Assembly (NCBI RefSeq): GCF_024168485.1
Contig: NZ_JALJVY010000001.1
Location: 186,001-250,000 of the forward strand
Source: Sphingobium sp. OAS761
GTDB lineage: Bacteria > Pseudomonadota > Alphaproteobacteria > Sphingomonadales > Sphingomonadaceae
Direction: 5' to 3'
DNA length: 64,000 nt
A program made the position numbers and the translations under genes. The notes beneath the pieces are model-generated. The model ran no database searches, was not told the DNA's origin, and worked only from the letters and a program-made list of their open reading frames with translations. Positions 36,213 through 47,615 of the stretch are shown here, piece after piece; positions within the stretch are counted from its first letter, which is position 1; the number at the start of each line of letters is the position of its first letter.

Positions 36213-37547
36213 TCAGGCCACCTGACGGCCGAAATCCGAAGATGCGTTCAACAGTCCGGACAGCTTACCCTCGACGCTCATGAACCCGCGTTCGAGTTGG
36301 TCGATCTCCGATGCCACGACTTCGGTATCCTGCCGGATCGCGGAAATCGTCGTCGACATCGAGTCGGCTGCCAGCGCGGTTTCGTCCACGGCCGCGGTAA
36401 TCATCGTCACCGTTTGCGCCTGGGCGTCCATGGCGTGGCGGATACGGTCGGCACTGGATTGAACCTCGCCAACCGTATTGCGGATACGTTCGTTGGTTTC
36501 AACCGACTGCCGGGTCGAAGCCTGGATGTCGGCGATCTTGCCGGCGATCTCGTCCGTTGCGCGTGCCGTCTGGTTGGCCAGGCTTTTGACTTCCTGGGCG
36601 ACGACCGCGAAACCCCGGCCCGCATCGCCCGCACGCGCTGCCTCGATGGTAGCGTTGAGCGCCAGAAGGTTTGTCTGGCCCGCAATGTCGCGAATCAGGC
36701 CCAGGATCGATTCGATCGATTTTGCGTGCTCGGACAGGGTCGAGGACATGGTGACCGCGTCGCTCGATTGCTGGGCCGCACGCTGCGCGACGTCGGCCGC
36801 GCTTTCGACTTCCGTGCGGGCGTCGTCGATCGCGCGGATCAGTCCGGCGGAAGTCCGGGCCGCCTCGCGCATGGCCAGGGCGGACTGTTCGGCTGCTGCG
36901 GCGACTTCGGACGCCTTGCCCAGCATGCCGCGGGTAGCCGCAGAAGCGTCTTTGGCCTGTTCACGCAGCGATTCACCAAGCCGCGACGCGCCGTCGATCT
37001 CGGCAACAATGCGCTGTTCGAACATCACGCTGTAGCGCTGGCGCTCGGACCGTTCGGCCTCGGCCTTGTCATTGGACAGGACGCTGCTGAGGATCCACGT
37101 ATCCATCATGCCGATCCTGTAGGTCGCAATGATCATGCGCTGGCACTTTTCAGGGTCGTCCGCGCAGGCGTTGAATACCAGTCTGGCCATCATTTCATTG
37201 CCTTTGGCGACGGCCGTCATGACGGAATAGACCGTCAGGCCGTGCTTGGCCGCATGCCGGACGCAATTGGTGATCTGACCGATCCATTCGCCCACGAGAA
37301 AATTGGTCATCTTCTGTTCGAAATAGCGCCGGGAATCCGCGCGGATTTTTTCGCAGGCCGCCAGCGAGAGCCGGTCTTTCAGGCCAGCCGATTCTTCATA
37401 GGCAAAGTAAAAGGCATCGGCGACATCGTCGAGTGACCCGGACAACAATGTGTAAAGTTCGCGGGCGCCCGCGCCCAATCCATATACGGGTTCCAGGTTG
37501 ACGAGGTTTTCCGCGGTCGCCTTCCAGTTGTTCTGCCCCGTGTTCAT
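36213..37547 (-). CDS. Soluble methyl-accepting chemotaxis-type receptor with a possible globin-like sensor domain
   Basis: 444 residues and no membrane segment. Residues ~1-165 are helical ([37 protein letters not shown]) and resemble the protoglobin domain of globin-coupled sensors. H in VRHAAKHGL would be the proximal haem ligand, by inference only. Residues ~190-440 are the signalling coiled coil with the CheA/CheW hairpin [20 protein letters not shown] and [17 protein letters not shown]. There is no C-terminal CheR-tethering pentapeptide. No other chemotaxis gene is in the window. Confidence 0.85.
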   Translation of the reverse strand: MNTGQNNWKATAENLVNLEPVYGLGAGARELYTLLSGSLDDVADAFYFAYEESAGLKDRLSLAACEKIRADSRRYFEQKMTNFLVGEWIGQITNCVRHAAKHGLTVYSVMTAVAKGNEMMARLVFNACADDPEKCQRMIIATYRIGMMDTWILSSVLSNDKAEAERSERQRYSVMFEQRIVAEIDGASRLGESLREQAKDASAATRGMLGKASEVAAAAEQSALAMREAARTSAGLIRAIDDARTEVESAADVAQRAAQQSSDAVTMSSTLSEHAKSIESILGLIRDIAGQTNLLALNATIEAARAGDAGRGFAVVAQEVKSLANQTARATDEIAGKIADIQASTRQSVETNERIRNTVGEVQSSADRIRHAMDAQAQTVTMITAAVDETALAADSMSTTISAIRQDTEVVASEIDQLERGFMSVEGKLSGLLNASSDFGRQVA

Positions 37548-37717
37548 CTAGTGCTTCCTTGATCGATGCGTCGTTTAGCTGGCACAGCGATAGGGCATTT
37601 TGGTTAATCCATTCTTAGCCCGGCAAGGACGCTTCAGAATGCGGCGCGGCTTGCCCTCATGCCACATCGACCCTAAGGGGACGGAATCAGGTAAAAGCTT
37701 CAGGGACGAAGAACTCG

Positions 37718-38113
37718 ATGGCGCAATCCAACAGCCGGCCGCTTTCGCCGCATCTGACGATCTGGAAATGGGGGCCCGCCATGGCCGTTTCCATCATGCA
37801 CCGCGTGACCGGAAACGGGCTTGCCACGGCTGGCGCGCTGGGGCTGGTATGGTGGCTGATGGCTGCCGCGACCGGACCGGATGCCTATGCGTACTTCGTC
37901 CGGTGCGCGACGTCGCCGATCGGCTATCTGGTGATGATCGGCCTTAGCTGGTTCTTCTTCCAGCATCTTTGTTCCGGCTTGCGTCACTTTGTGCTCGACA
38001 TGGGCGCTGGCTATGAACTCAGGAACAACAAGAGCTGGTCGATCGCGACCTTCATCCTGTCGCTGCTGCTGACCGGGTTCATGTGGCTTTACATCTTCGG
38101 AAAGGCGCTCTGA
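37718..38113 (+). CDS. sdhC: Succinate dehydrogenase cytochrome b556 subunit
   Basis: 131 residues with three helices. RPLSPHLTIWKWGPAMAVSI and SIMHRVTG are the SdhC signatures (the S/R that contact ubiquinone), and HLCSGLRHFVLDMG carries the haem-ligand histidine. It anchors the SdhA/SdhB catalytic dimer in the inner membrane. The stop overlaps sdhD by one base (TGATG). Confidence 0.95.
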   Translation: MAQSNSRPLSPHLTIWKWGPAMAVSIMHRVTGNGLATAGALGLVWWLMAAATGPDAYAYFVRCATSPIGYLVMIGLSWFFFQHLCSGLRHFVLDMGAGYELRNNKSWSIATFILSLLLTGFMWLYIFGKAL

Positions 38114-38502
38114 TGGGAACGGGAACTGGGATCGGCCGCGTCCGTGGCCTCGGCTCCGCCAAACATGGCGCGCAGCATTGGCTGGTGCAGCGTTACACCG
38201 CGGTCGGCAATCTGCTGCTGGTGCTCTGGCTGCTCTTCAGCCTGCTGACCCTGCCGGGGCTCGACTATGAAAGCGTCACCGGCTGGATCGCCAATCCGCT
38301 GGTCGCCGTGCCGATGATGCTGATGATCGTCAGCATCTTCTGGCACCTGCGCCTGGGGATGCAGGTGATGCTGGAAGACTATGTGCATGATAAGGGCCTC
38401 AGCTTCTTCTCCATGCTGCTGCTGAATTTCTATGCCTTCGGCGGCGCGGCCGCCGGCGTTTTCGCGATCGCCAAGATCGCCTTTCTGGGGGCCGCAGAAT
38501 AA
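38113..38502 (+). CDS. sdhD: Succinate dehydrogenase membrane anchor subunit
   Basis: 129 residues with three helices. [20 protein letters not shown] is the alphaproteobacterial SdhD N-terminus, and the conserved [16 protein letters not shown] stretch contains the haem- and quinone-site residues. ATG 38113 overlaps the sdhC stop and its own stop overlaps sdhA (TAATG), giving tight coupling. Confidence 0.94.
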   Translation: MGTGTGIGRVRGLGSAKHGAQHWLVQRYTAVGNLLLVLWLLFSLLTLPGLDYESVTGWIANPLVAVPMMLMIVSIFWHLRLGMQVMLEDYVHDKGLSFFSMLLLNFYAFGGAAAGVFAIAKIAFLGAAE

Positions 38503-40304
38503 TGACCGAAGCCTACAAGATCATCGACCACACATATGACACAGTGGTCGTCGGCGCGGGCGGTTCGGGCCTGCGCGCGACCATGGGCAGCGCCGAGGCG
38601 GGCCTGAAGACGGCCTGCATCACCAAGCTGTTCCCGACCCGCAGCCACACCGTCGCGGCGCAGGGCGGCATCGCGGCGTCGCTGGGCAACAACAGTCCCG
38701 ACCACTGGACCTGGCACATGTACGACACCGTCAAGGGGTCTGACTGGCTGGGCGACCAGGACGCGATCGAATATATGGTGCGCGAGGCGCCGGCGGCGGT
38801 CATCGAGCTGGAACATGCCGGCGTGCCGTTCAGCCGCAACGAGAACGGGACGATCTACCAGCGTCCGTTCGGCGGCCACATGCAGAATATGGGCGCCGGC
38901 CCGCCGGTGCAGCGCACCTGCGCCGCGGCCGACCGCACCGGCCACGCCATGCTGCACGCTCTGTATCAGCAGTCGCTGAAATATGACGCGGACTTCTACA
39001 TCGAATATTTCGCCATCGACCTGATCATGGAAAATGGCGAGTGCCGTGGCGTGATCGCCATCTGTATGGAAGATGGCAGCATCCACCGCTTCCGCAGTCA
39101 TGCGGTCGTGCTGGCGACCGGCGGTTATGGCCGTGCCTATTTCTCCGCCACCTCGGCGCATAGCTGCACCGGCGACGGCGGCGGCATGGTGCTGCGCGCG
39201 GGCCTGCCGCTCCAGGATCTGGAGTTCGTGCAGTTCCACCCGACCGGCATCTACGGCGCGGGCGTGCTCATCACCGAGGGCGCACGCGGCGAGGGCGGCT
39301 ACCTCACCAACTCCGAAGGCGAGCGGTTCATGGAACGCTATGCCCCGTCGGCGAAGGACCTCGCCAGCCGCGACGTCGTGTCGCGCTCGATGGCGATGGA
39401 AATGCGCGAAGGGCGCGGCGTGGGTCCCAACAAGGACCACATCTTCCTGCACCTCGATCATATCGATCCCAAGGTGCTGGCCGAGCGCCTGCCCGGCATC
39501 ACCGAAAGCGGCAAGATCTTCGCGGGCGTCGACCTGACCCGTCAGCCGCTGCCGGTGACGCCGACCGTCCACTATAATATGGGCGGCATCCCCTGTAACT
39601 ATCATGGACAGGTGGTGACGAAGGTCGGTGACGATCCGGAAGTCGTGGTCCCGGGCCTCTACGCCGTGGGCGAAGCGGCTTGCGTTTCGGTGCACGGCGC
39701 GAACCGCCTCGGCTCCAACTCGCTGATCGACCTTGTCGTTTTCGGCCGTGCGACCGGCCTGCACCTCAAGGAAACGCTCAAGCCCAACGGTAGCCACAAG
39801 CCGCTGCCGGCCGATGCGGCCGATCTGGCGCTGTCGCGTCTCGACAAGTATCGCAATGCCAAGGGCGGCACGCCCACGGCGCAGATTCGCCTGGAAATGC
39901 AGCACACCATGCAGAAGCACGCCGCGGTGTTCCGCGACAGCGACCTGCTGGCCGAAGGCGTGACGAAGATCGCGCAGGTCAACAAGCGTATGGAGGACGT
40001 CGCCGTTTCCGACCGCTCGCTGATCTGGAACACCGACCTGATCGAGACGCTGGAACTGGACAACCTCATGTCCTCCGCCGTCTGCACCATGGTCAGCGCT
40101 GAAAACCGTAAGGAAAGCCGTGGCGCCCATGCGCATGAGGATTTCCCGAACCGCGACGACGAAAACTGGATGAAGCATACCATCAGCTGGTTCGAAGGTT
40201 GGGGTGGCCAGGGCGGCAAGGTGACGCTCGATTATCGTCCGGTCCACGACTACACGCTCACGGACGAGGCGGAATATATCAAGCCCAAGGCCCGCGTTTA
40301 CTGA
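38502..40304 (+). CDS. sdhA: Succinate dehydrogenase flavoprotein subunit
   Basis: 600 residues. It oxidises succinate to fumarate in the TCA cycle. FAD-binding [12 protein letters not shown] is near the N-terminus, the covalent flavin site is H49 in [10 protein letters not shown], and the active-site region has [22 protein letters not shown] and [12 protein letters not shown] terminator starts 27 bases after the stop and the iron-sulfur subunit gene sdhB does not follow, so SdhB must be encoded elsewhere. Confidence 0.97.
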   Translation: MTEAYKIIDHTYDTVVVGAGGSGLRATMGSAEAGLKTACITKLFPTRSHTVAAQGGIAASLGNNSPDHWTWHMYDTVKGSDWLGDQDAIEYMVREAPAAVIELEHAGVPFSRNENGTIYQRPFGGHMQNMGAGPPVQRTCAAADRTGHAMLHALYQQSLKYDADFYIEYFAIDLIMENGECRGVIAICMEDGSIHRFRSHAVVLATGGYGRAYFSATSAHSCTGDGGGMVLRAGLPLQDLEFVQFHPTGIYGAGVLITEGARGEGGYLTNSEGERFMERYAPSAKDLASRDVVSRSMAMEMREGRGVGPNKDHIFLHLDHIDPKVLAERLPGITESGKIFAGVDLTRQPLPVTPTVHYNMGGIPCNYHGQVVTKVGDDPEVVVPGLYAVGEAACVSVHGANRLGSNSLIDLVVFGRATGLHLKETLKPNGSHKPLPADAADLALSRLDKYRNAKGGTPTAQIRLEMQHTMQKHAAVFRDSDLLAEGVTKIAQVNKRMEDVAVSDRSLIWNTDLIETLELDNLMSSAVCTMVSAENRKESRGAHAHEDFPNRDDENWMKHTISWFEGWGGQGGKVTLDYRPVHDYTLTDEAEYIKPKARVY

Positions 40305-40330
40305 TCCGCGCGTCGGGTTGAAACAGGACA

Positions 40331-40358
40331 GGGCGGGCCGCAAGGTCCGCCCTTTTTT
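40331..40358 (+). terminator. Intrinsic terminator after sdhA
   Basis: 9-bp stem GGGCGGGCC / GGTCCGCCC with one G-T pair and a GCAA loop, followed by six T. It cleanly ends the sdhCDA transcript. Confidence 0.88.
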
Positions 40359-40463
40359 GTCAGGCGATGGCGCGGCGTGCGTAGCGGTTGCGTGACGCGA
40401 AAGCGCCGCCAGCTTTGCGGCTGGCTACATTTTGTGCCGTGCTTCTCCGCCGGTGCGGCCGGT

Positions 40464-41243
40464 TCAGGCGGCGGCTTCGTCGCCTTCCTGCGCAACCTTG
40501 CCTTGCCGCCGATCGGTAATCCAGATCGCCAGGATCGTGATCTCGTAGAGCAGCAGCAACGGCACGGCGAGCATTAGCTGCGATACGACATCGGGCGGCG
40601 TCAGCACCGCCGCCAGGATGAAGGCGGCCACGATCATGTACCGGCGCATGCCGATCAACTGCGCGCGCGTGACGAAGCCCGCGCGATTGAGCAGCATGAG
40701 CAGCACCGGCATCAGGAAGCTGATCCCGAACGCCAGGATGAATTGCATCACCAGGGTCAGATAGGCGTCGGTGCTGGGTAGTGCCTCCACCGCAAGTCCG
40801 CCGGCATCGCCTTGGAATTCCAGGAAGAAGTGGAAGGCGGTTGGCATCACCACGAAATAGGCGAGCGACGCGCCGAGCAGGAAGAGCACCGGCGTCATCA
40901 CCAGGAACGGCAGCAACGCCTTCTTTTCCTTGGCGTAGAGGCCGGGCGCAACGAAGGCCCATAGCTGGTTGGCGATGATCGGGAAGGACAGGAAGAAGGC
41001 GCCGAACAGCGCGACCTTCACCTGCACGAAAAAGGCTTCGTAGAGCTTTGTGTAGACCAGCCGTCCGCCACCATCGCCGAAAGCCGCCTTGAGCGGCTGG
41101 ACCAGGAAAGCGAAGATATGATCGGAGAAATAGAAGCAGACCGCGCCGGTGACAAACAGGGCGTAGACGCATTTGAGCAGCCGCCCGCGCAGCTCGATCA
41201 GATGGTCGAGCAGCGGTGCCTTGGTATCGTCCAGGTCCCTCAT
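40464..41243 (-). CDS. tatC: Sec-independent protein translocase TatC
   Basis: 259 residues with six helices. It recognises twin-arginine signal peptides together with TatB. The N-terminus [17 protein letters not shown] has the conserved LxELRxR, and [20 protein letters not shown] with the catalytic-face glutamate after helix 1 region is typical. Its start overlaps the tatB stop (ATGA). The 160 bases between sdhA and tatC hold the sdhA terminator and nothing else of note. Confidence 0.95.
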   Translation of the reverse strand: MRDLDDTKAPLLDHLIELRGRLLKCVYALFVTGAVCFYFSDHIFAFLVQPLKAAFGDGGGRLVYTKLYEAFFVQVKVALFGAFFLSFPIIANQLWAFVAPGLYAKEKKALLPFLVMTPVLFLLGASLAYFVVMPTAFHFFLEFQGDAGGLAVEALPSTDAYLTLVMQFILAFGISFLMPVLLMLLNRAGFVTRAQLIGMRRYMIVAAFILAAVLTPPDVVSQLMLAVPLLLLYEITILAIWITDRRQGKVAQEGDEAAA

Positions 41244-41680
41244 GCGGCGGCATCGCCCTTGGTGGAGGGAGCCTCCGCGACATAGGGCGGCTTGTCTCCG
41301 GCTGCCGGCGCGGACGGCGCCGCTTCGGCGACATAGGGCGGTTTTTCGGTATACGTCGTTTCAGCCGACGCCGTTTCCGCACCGTGAGACGGCGCTTCCG
41401 GGGCGGGCAGAGTGTCGGTCGAAGCGGGGCCCGGAAGGGATTCGGGCGGATGCTCGTCCATGATCCGCTTATTCTGTTGTGCCCACTTCTTTTCCAGTTC
41501 CTCCAGCTCCACCTCTCGCACCATGGCGTCGATGCCGGTGCGGAAATGGCGCGCCATGCCCTGCGCCTTGCCGACGATTTGCCCCACCTTGTAGAGCGCG
41601 CGCGGCAAGTCCTTGGGACCGATCACGATCACCGCAATGATCACGATCACCAGAAATTCGGTCGAATCGATGCCGAACAT
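41240..41680 (-). CDS. tatB: Sec-independent protein translocase TatB
   Basis: 146 residues. One N-terminal helix ([18 protein letters not shown]) carries the GPKxLP hinge of TatB, followed by the amphipathic helix. The C-terminal half is a low-complexity Ala/Pro tail with a repeated element KPPYVAEA (twice), probably disordered. It forms the receptor complex with TatC. Confidence 0.93.
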   Translation of the reverse strand: MFGIDSTEFLVIVIIAVIVIGPKDLPRALYKVGQIVGKAQGMARHFRTGIDAMVREVELEELEKKWAQQNKRIMDEHPPESLPGPASTDTLPAPEAPSHGAETASAETTYTEKPPYVAEAAPSAPAAGDKPPYVAEAPSTKGDAAA

Positions 41681-41707
41681 GGCCTGTCGCTATCCGGTTA
41701 TGGACTT

Positions 41708-41944
41708 TTAGGCCTTGGTCTTTTCTTCGGTTGCGCTCGGCGCATCCTGTTCCGGTACGCGATGGCCCTCGATGCGCGTCGCAGGCTTGGTCGGGACGTC
41801 ATCGTCGTCGTCGGCCATGCCCTTCTTGAAGCTCTTTATGCCCTTGGCAACATCGCCCATCAGGCCGGAGATGCGACCGCCGCCGAACAGCAGCATGACG
41901 ACCAGGAGCACGATCACCCAGTGCATCAGCGAGAAGGAACCCAT
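41708..41944 (-). CDS. tatA: Sec-independent protein translocase TatA
   Basis: 78 residues. N-terminal helix [20 protein letters not shown] with the FGGGRIS hinge, then the amphipathic helix [14 protein letters not shown] and an acidic tail beginning DDDDD. TatA oligomers form the translocation pore. First tat gene, 27 bases after scpB. Confidence 0.95.
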   Translation of the reverse strand: MGSFSLMHWVIVLLVVMLLFGGGRISGLMGDVAKGIKSFKKGMADDDDDVPTKPATRIEGHRVPEQDAPSATEEKTKA

Positions 41945-41971
41945 AACAAATACTCCTGAAAGGAGGCCTAT

Positions 41972-42565
41972 CTAGGCCTCTTCCCCATCATTTTCCAGAA
42001 CGGATTGGCCGCCCAGACCCTCCAGCGCAAGATCGACGGGATCGAGAAGACCCGCCGCACGCAGGTCTTCCAGGCCGGGCAGGTCGCGCCGGCTGCTAAG
42101 GCCGAAATGTGTCAGAAAATCTACGGTCGTGGCATAAATCAGGGGGCGGCCGGGCACTTCGCGGCGTCCAGCGGGGCGAATCCAGCCAGCTTCCATCAGC
42201 ACGTCCAGCGTACCCTTGGCCACCTGAACGCCGCGGATCGCCTCGATTTCCGCGCGGCTGACCGGTTCGTGATAGGCGATGATGGCCAGTGTTTCCATCG
42301 CCGCGCGCGACAATTTGCGCGGTTCATCCTTTTCCCGTCGCAATATATGAGCAAGGTCCGCCGCTGTCTGGAAGTGCCAGCGGCCGCCCCGTTCGACCAG
42401 ATTGATCCCCCGCCCGGCATAATCGCCGGCAAGGCGCGTCAGCGCGGCAGGCAGATCGCCGGCGTCGCCGACATGCAGGCGCAACTCCGCCGGGGTCATG
42501 GGTGCCTCGGCCACGAACAGCGCGGCTTCGACCGCGCGCAGGAAATCGTCCGGTTCCGTTGTCAT
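41972..42565 (-). CDS. scpB: Segregation and condensation protein B
   Basis: 197 residues with two winged-helix domains (AVEAALFVAEAPMTPAELRL, SRAAMETLAIIAYHEPVSRA). AEIEAIRGVQVAKGTLDVL is the ScpB signature. It works with ScpA as the non-SMC subunits of condensin, compacting chromosomes. Overlaps scpA by four bases (ATGA). Confidence 0.94.
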   Translation of the reverse strand: MTTEPDDFLRAVEAALFVAEAPMTPAELRLHVGDAGDLPAALTRLAGDYAGRGINLVERGGRWHFQTAADLAHILRREKDEPRKLSRAAMETLAIIAYHEPVSRAEIEAIRGVQVAKGTLDVLMEAGWIRPAGRREVPGRPLIYATTVDFLTHFGLSSRRDLPGLEDLRAAGLLDPVDLALEGLGGQSVLENDGEEA

Positions 42566-43347
42566 GATGATGATCCGGCAAGCGGTGCGGGCGGGGCAAC
42601 GCGCAGATAGAGAGGAGCGAATATGCCATCCTGCCTTATCTCCAGCTTGCCCTGCCGCGCCAGTTCCAGTGCCGCGACGAAGCTGCTGGCGCGCGCGGAC
42701 CGGGTGCGGGCTGGGTCCAGCCCGTCGGGCAGGAAGGATTCGAGCGTCGTCCAGTCGATCGCCATGCCGACCAGCGATCCGACCCGGTGTATCGCCTCAT
42801 CCAGCGTCATGACGGGCCGCACCGCGATGGTGTGCACCACCGGCTGGGTGCGAGCCCGGATCTGGCCATAGGCCTGGATCAGGTCGTAAAGGTCCGCGCG
42901 CCACCGCGCCTTTCTCACCAGCCGCAACCCTTCCGGCCGGCGGCGCGCAAATACGTCGCGGCCGACGCGGTCGCGCGCCATCAGCCGGGCGGCGGCGTCG
43001 CGCATGGCATTCAGTCGCTGAAGCCGCAATTGCAGCCGTAGCGCCAGTTCCTCCGGGCTGGGATCGGCCTGTTCCTGCCGGGGCAGCAGCAAGGAGGATT
43101 TGAGATAGGCGAGCCAGGCCGCCATCACCAGATAATCTGCCGCCAGTTCGAGCTTCAACTCCCGCGCACCGTCGATGAAAGCCAGATATTGCTCGGTCAG
43201 CGCGAGGATGGAAATTTCGCGCAAGTCGACCTTCTGGGTGCGCGCAAGCGTCAGCAGCAGGTCCAGCGGCCCTTCCCAATGGTCGAAGCTGACGGTCAGC
43301 ATGTCGGGCCGGGGGATGGGGGGCAGGTCGAACAGATCCTCGTTCAT
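42562..43347 (-). CDS. scpA: Segregation and condensation protein A (kleisin)
   Basis: 261 residues. MLTVSFDHWEGPLDLLLTLA is the ScpA N-terminal SMC-neck-binding segment, and the C-terminal winged helix has SSFVAALELARQGKLEIRQ. ATG 43347 (MNEDLFDLPPIPRPD) fits the family length and lies 22 bases after glmS. The gene order glmS-scpA-scpB-tatABC gives one long minus-strand unit. Confidence 0.92.
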   Translation of the reverse strand: MNEDLFDLPPIPRPDMLTVSFDHWEGPLDLLLTLARTQKVDLREISILALTEQYLAFIDGARELKLELAADYLVMAAWLAYLKSSLLLPRQEQADPSPEELALRLQLRLQRLNAMRDAAARLMARDRVGRDVFARRRPEGLRLVRKARWRADLYDLIQAYGQIRARTQPVVHTIAVRPVMTLDEAIHRVGSLVGMAIDWTTLESFLPDGLDPARTRSARASSFVAALELARQGKLEIRQDGIFAPLYLRVAPPAPLAGSSS

Positions 43348-43369
43348 GCCGCCCCCGTTCCGGCGCAGG

Positions 43370-45193
<1,824 letters not shown>

Positions 45194-45294
45194 ATGTCGA
45201 TACGCCCCGCCGATCCGAATGACCCTGACCCGCGCCTAGCGCAGGAAAATGGCCATGCCATTAACGCGGCCGTCATGACAGGGGGGGCGGACGA

Positions 45295-46170
45295 TTATTG
45301 GACGTCGGGCGCAGGACGGATCGTCACCAGCCAGATGTCGGGCGGCGCCAGCAGCCGGATGGGCAGGCCGCTGGTGCCGACGCCCGCCGCCACGATCATA
45401 AGTTTCGCGCCGTCGCGATACAGGCCGCAGGCATAGCGCGTTCCATATCTTGAGGGCACATAGACGATCCCGGCGAAGGGCAGGGCGACCTGTCCGCAGT
45501 GGGTGTGGCCAACCAGGGCCAGGATCGGCGCATCGGGCAGCGGCGGAAAGACGTCCGGCCCGTGCGACAGGAGCACCGGGGCGCCGCCCACGCGGGCCAT
45601 CGCCGCCAGTGTGGCGCCGATGTCGGGCTTGCGGGTGTAGATGTCCTTCACCCCGCCGATGGCCAGCGGCCCGCGTCGGACGGCACCGTCCTGCAACAGG
45701 GTGATCCCTATCTTCGAAAAAGCCGCGCGCCAGTCAGGCTGGCTGAGCGCCCGCCGGTTTTTCCGGCTGCGGCTGTCATGATTGCCCAGCACGGCGACCA
45801 CGCCCAGCGGGGCGCGGAGAGAGGCGAAGGAAGCGATGCTCGCCCGCGCGTCATAAATGGCGCCGCCCTTGGCATCCCCGATATAGTCGCCGCCCAGCAG
45901 GATGAGATCGGGATGCAGGGCGTTGATCCGCGCCACGATCCGCGCCATCCGTGCCGGGCTGTTGTCCGGTCCCGACAAATGCGTGTCTGTCAGCAGCGCG
46001 ACGGTTACCGGTCGCCGCGGTGCACCGGGGGGATAGGGCAAGGCGATGTCTGCCCGCCGTACCACCGGCATGGCGCGGGCGTTCATCACCAGCCATCCCA
46101 GAACGGCGACGATCAGCAGGAGAAGGATGGCGACACCGGTCAGGACCGGATAGCGCCCGGCTCCCTTCAC
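45295..46170 (-). CDS. Membrane-anchored metallophosphoesterase (YaeI-like)
   Basis: 291 residues. An N-terminal helix (YPVLTGVAILLLLIVAVLGW) anchors it, and the calcineurin-like motifs DTHL, LLGGDYIGD, LGNHDSR, SHGPD and GHTHCGQ follow. Relatives such as YaeI and LpxG/LpxH-like enzymes act on lipids at the membrane, but specificity cannot be stated. It overlaps glmU (ATGA), so it is coupled to UDP-GlcNAc synthesis. Confidence 0.88.
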   Translation of the reverse strand: MKGAGRYPVLTGVAILLLLIVAVLGWLVMNARAMPVVRRADIALPYPPGAPRRPVTVALLTDTHLSGPDNSPARMARIVARINALHPDLILLGGDYIGDAKGGAIYDARASIASFASLRAPLGVVAVLGNHDSRSRKNRRALSQPDWRAAFSKIGITLLQDGAVRRGPLAIGGVKDIYTRKPDIGATLAAMARVGGAPVLLSHGPDVFPPLPDAPILALVGHTHCGQVALPFAGIVYVPSRYGTRYACGLYRDGAKLMIVAAGVGTSGLPIRLLAPPDIWLVTIRPAPDVQ

Positions 46171-47519
46171 CCCTTCGCCGCCTTGCGTGCCTTCATCTTC
46201 TCCCGAAAACGCCTGGCCCAGCCGGGCTTGTTGTCCTGCGCCGGGCGGACGAGGCAGAGCGCGTCGGCTTCTACCGGCTTCGTGACCACGCTGCCGGCGC
46301 CGACGATTGCGCCCGCGCCGATGCTCGCAGGGGCGACCAGCGCGCTGTTGGAGCCGATGAAGGCGCCCGCGCCGATTTCGGTCCGGTATTTCAGGAAGCC
46401 GTCATAATTGCAGGTAATCGTCCCCGCCCCGATGTTGGCATCCGCCCCGACCGTGGCGTCGCCGATATAGGACAGGTGATTGGCCTTGGCCCCTTCGCCC
46501 AGGCTCGATTTCTTGATCTCGACGAAATTGCCGACCTTAGCCTTGGGGCCGATGTCCGCGCCGGGCCGCAGCCGGGCATAGGGGCCGATCGCCGCGCCGC
46601 TGGCGACGCGGGCGCCTTCCAGATGGGAAAAGGCGTGGATGACCGCGCCGTCCGCGACGGATACGCCGGGGCCGAACACGACGTTGGGTTCCACCACCAC
46701 GTCGCGGCCCAGGATCGTGTCGTGGGCGAAGAACACCGTGTCCGGCGCGACCAGGGTCGTCCCTTCGCGCATCGTCTCGATCCGGCGGCGTGCCTGCCAC
46801 AGTGCCTCTACCGCGGCCAGTTCGATCCGGCTGTTGACTCCCGCGACTTCCCAGGCGTCGGTTTCGATGACAGCGCTCTGGGCGCCCGGCAGCATCACGA
46901 CATCGGGCAAATAATATTCGCCCGCCGCATTGTCGTTGCCGATCTGGTCCAGCAGCACGAACAGATCGGTGGAACGCACTGCCATCAGCCCGCTGTTGCA
47001 CAGGGTCACGGCGCGTTCCGCTTCGCTGGCGTCCTTATACTCCACCATCTTGTCGATGATGCCCTGTCCGTCGGCGATGATGCGGCCATAGGCGGCGGCA
47101 TCGTCCGGGCGGAAGCCCAGCACCACCGCGCGCGGTTCGTCGCCCCGGCTCAGCCGGTCCAGCATCGCCCGCATCGTATCCGCCCGCACGAGCGGCACGT
47201 CACCGTACAGGATCAGGATGTCGCCCGCGAAGCCGGCCAGCGCATCATGGGCCTGGGCCACGGCGTGACCGGTCCCCAGTTGCTGTTCCTGCACGGCGAT
47301 GACGGCACCGGTGCCCGCCACGGCCTTCTCCACCTGATCGCGGCCCGCGCCCACGACCACTACCTGCCGCTCCGGCGCCAGCGTGCCGACGCTTGCCAGC
47401 AGGTGCAGCAGCATCGGCCGGCCGGCAATCGGGTGAAGAACCTTGTGAATCGACGATTTCATGCGCGTGCCTTGCCCTGCGGCAAGGATGATCACGGCGA
47501 GCGGGCGGGGCAGGGTCAC
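46167..47519 (-). CDS. glmU: Bifunctional GlmU (GlcN-1-P acetyltransferase / GlcNAc-1-P uridyltransferase)
   Basis: 450 residues. The N-terminal pyrophosphorylase has LAAGQGTRMKSS. The C-terminal left-handed beta-helix carries hexapeptide repeats (GADANIGAGTITCNYDG) and the acetyltransferase active-site region. Start GTG 47519 fits the family length and follows AAGGA by 10 bases; an upstream extension to 47591 lacks homology. Makes UDP-GlcNAc for peptidoglycan and lipid A. Confidence 0.95.
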   Translation of the reverse strand: MTLPRPLAVIILAAGQGTRMKSSIHKVLHPIAGRPMLLHLLASVGTLAPERQVVVVGAGRDQVEKAVAGTGAVIAVQEQQLGTGHAVAQAHDALAGFAGDILILYGDVPLVRADTMRAMLDRLSRGDEPRAVVLGFRPDDAAAYGRIIADGQGIIDKMVEYKDASEAERAVTLCNSGLMAVRSTDLFVLLDQIGNDNAAGEYYLPDVVMLPGAQSAVIETDAWEVAGVNSRIELAAVEALWQARRRIETMREGTTLVAPDTVFFAHDTILGRDVVVEPNVVFGPGVSVADGAVIHAFSHLEGARVASGAAIGPYARLRPGADIGPKAKVGNFVEIKKSSLGEGAKANHLSYIGDATVGADANIGAGTITCNYDGFLKYRTEIGAGAFIGSNSALVAPASIGAGAIVGAGSVVTKPVEADALCLVRPAQDNKPGWARRFREKMKARKAAKG

Positions 47520-47615
47520 TTCGGGTCGGTCCTTATGCAAAGCGCGGTTCGACGGGTGCGCTCTGTGCCATGTTTGGCTTGCCTTTGCCACCGCGCACGC
47601 GGCATGGGGCTGGCC

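Noticed and set aside
38430..40343. 637-codon open frame opposite sdhA, and similar long frames opposite both TonB-dependent receptors, glmU and chvG
   Set aside because: They mirror well-supported genes, have no family motifs and are rich in Arg/His/Gly/Asp as expected from the antisense of GC-rich coding DNA.
40408..40425. GCCAGC / GCTGGC inverted repeat after tatC as a terminator
   Set aside because: No T-run on the minus strand; evidence too thin.
45194..45294. GlcN6P-type ribozyme upstream of glmS
   Set aside because: Only 101 bases with no visible pseudoknot core; such ribozymes are typical of Firmicutes.
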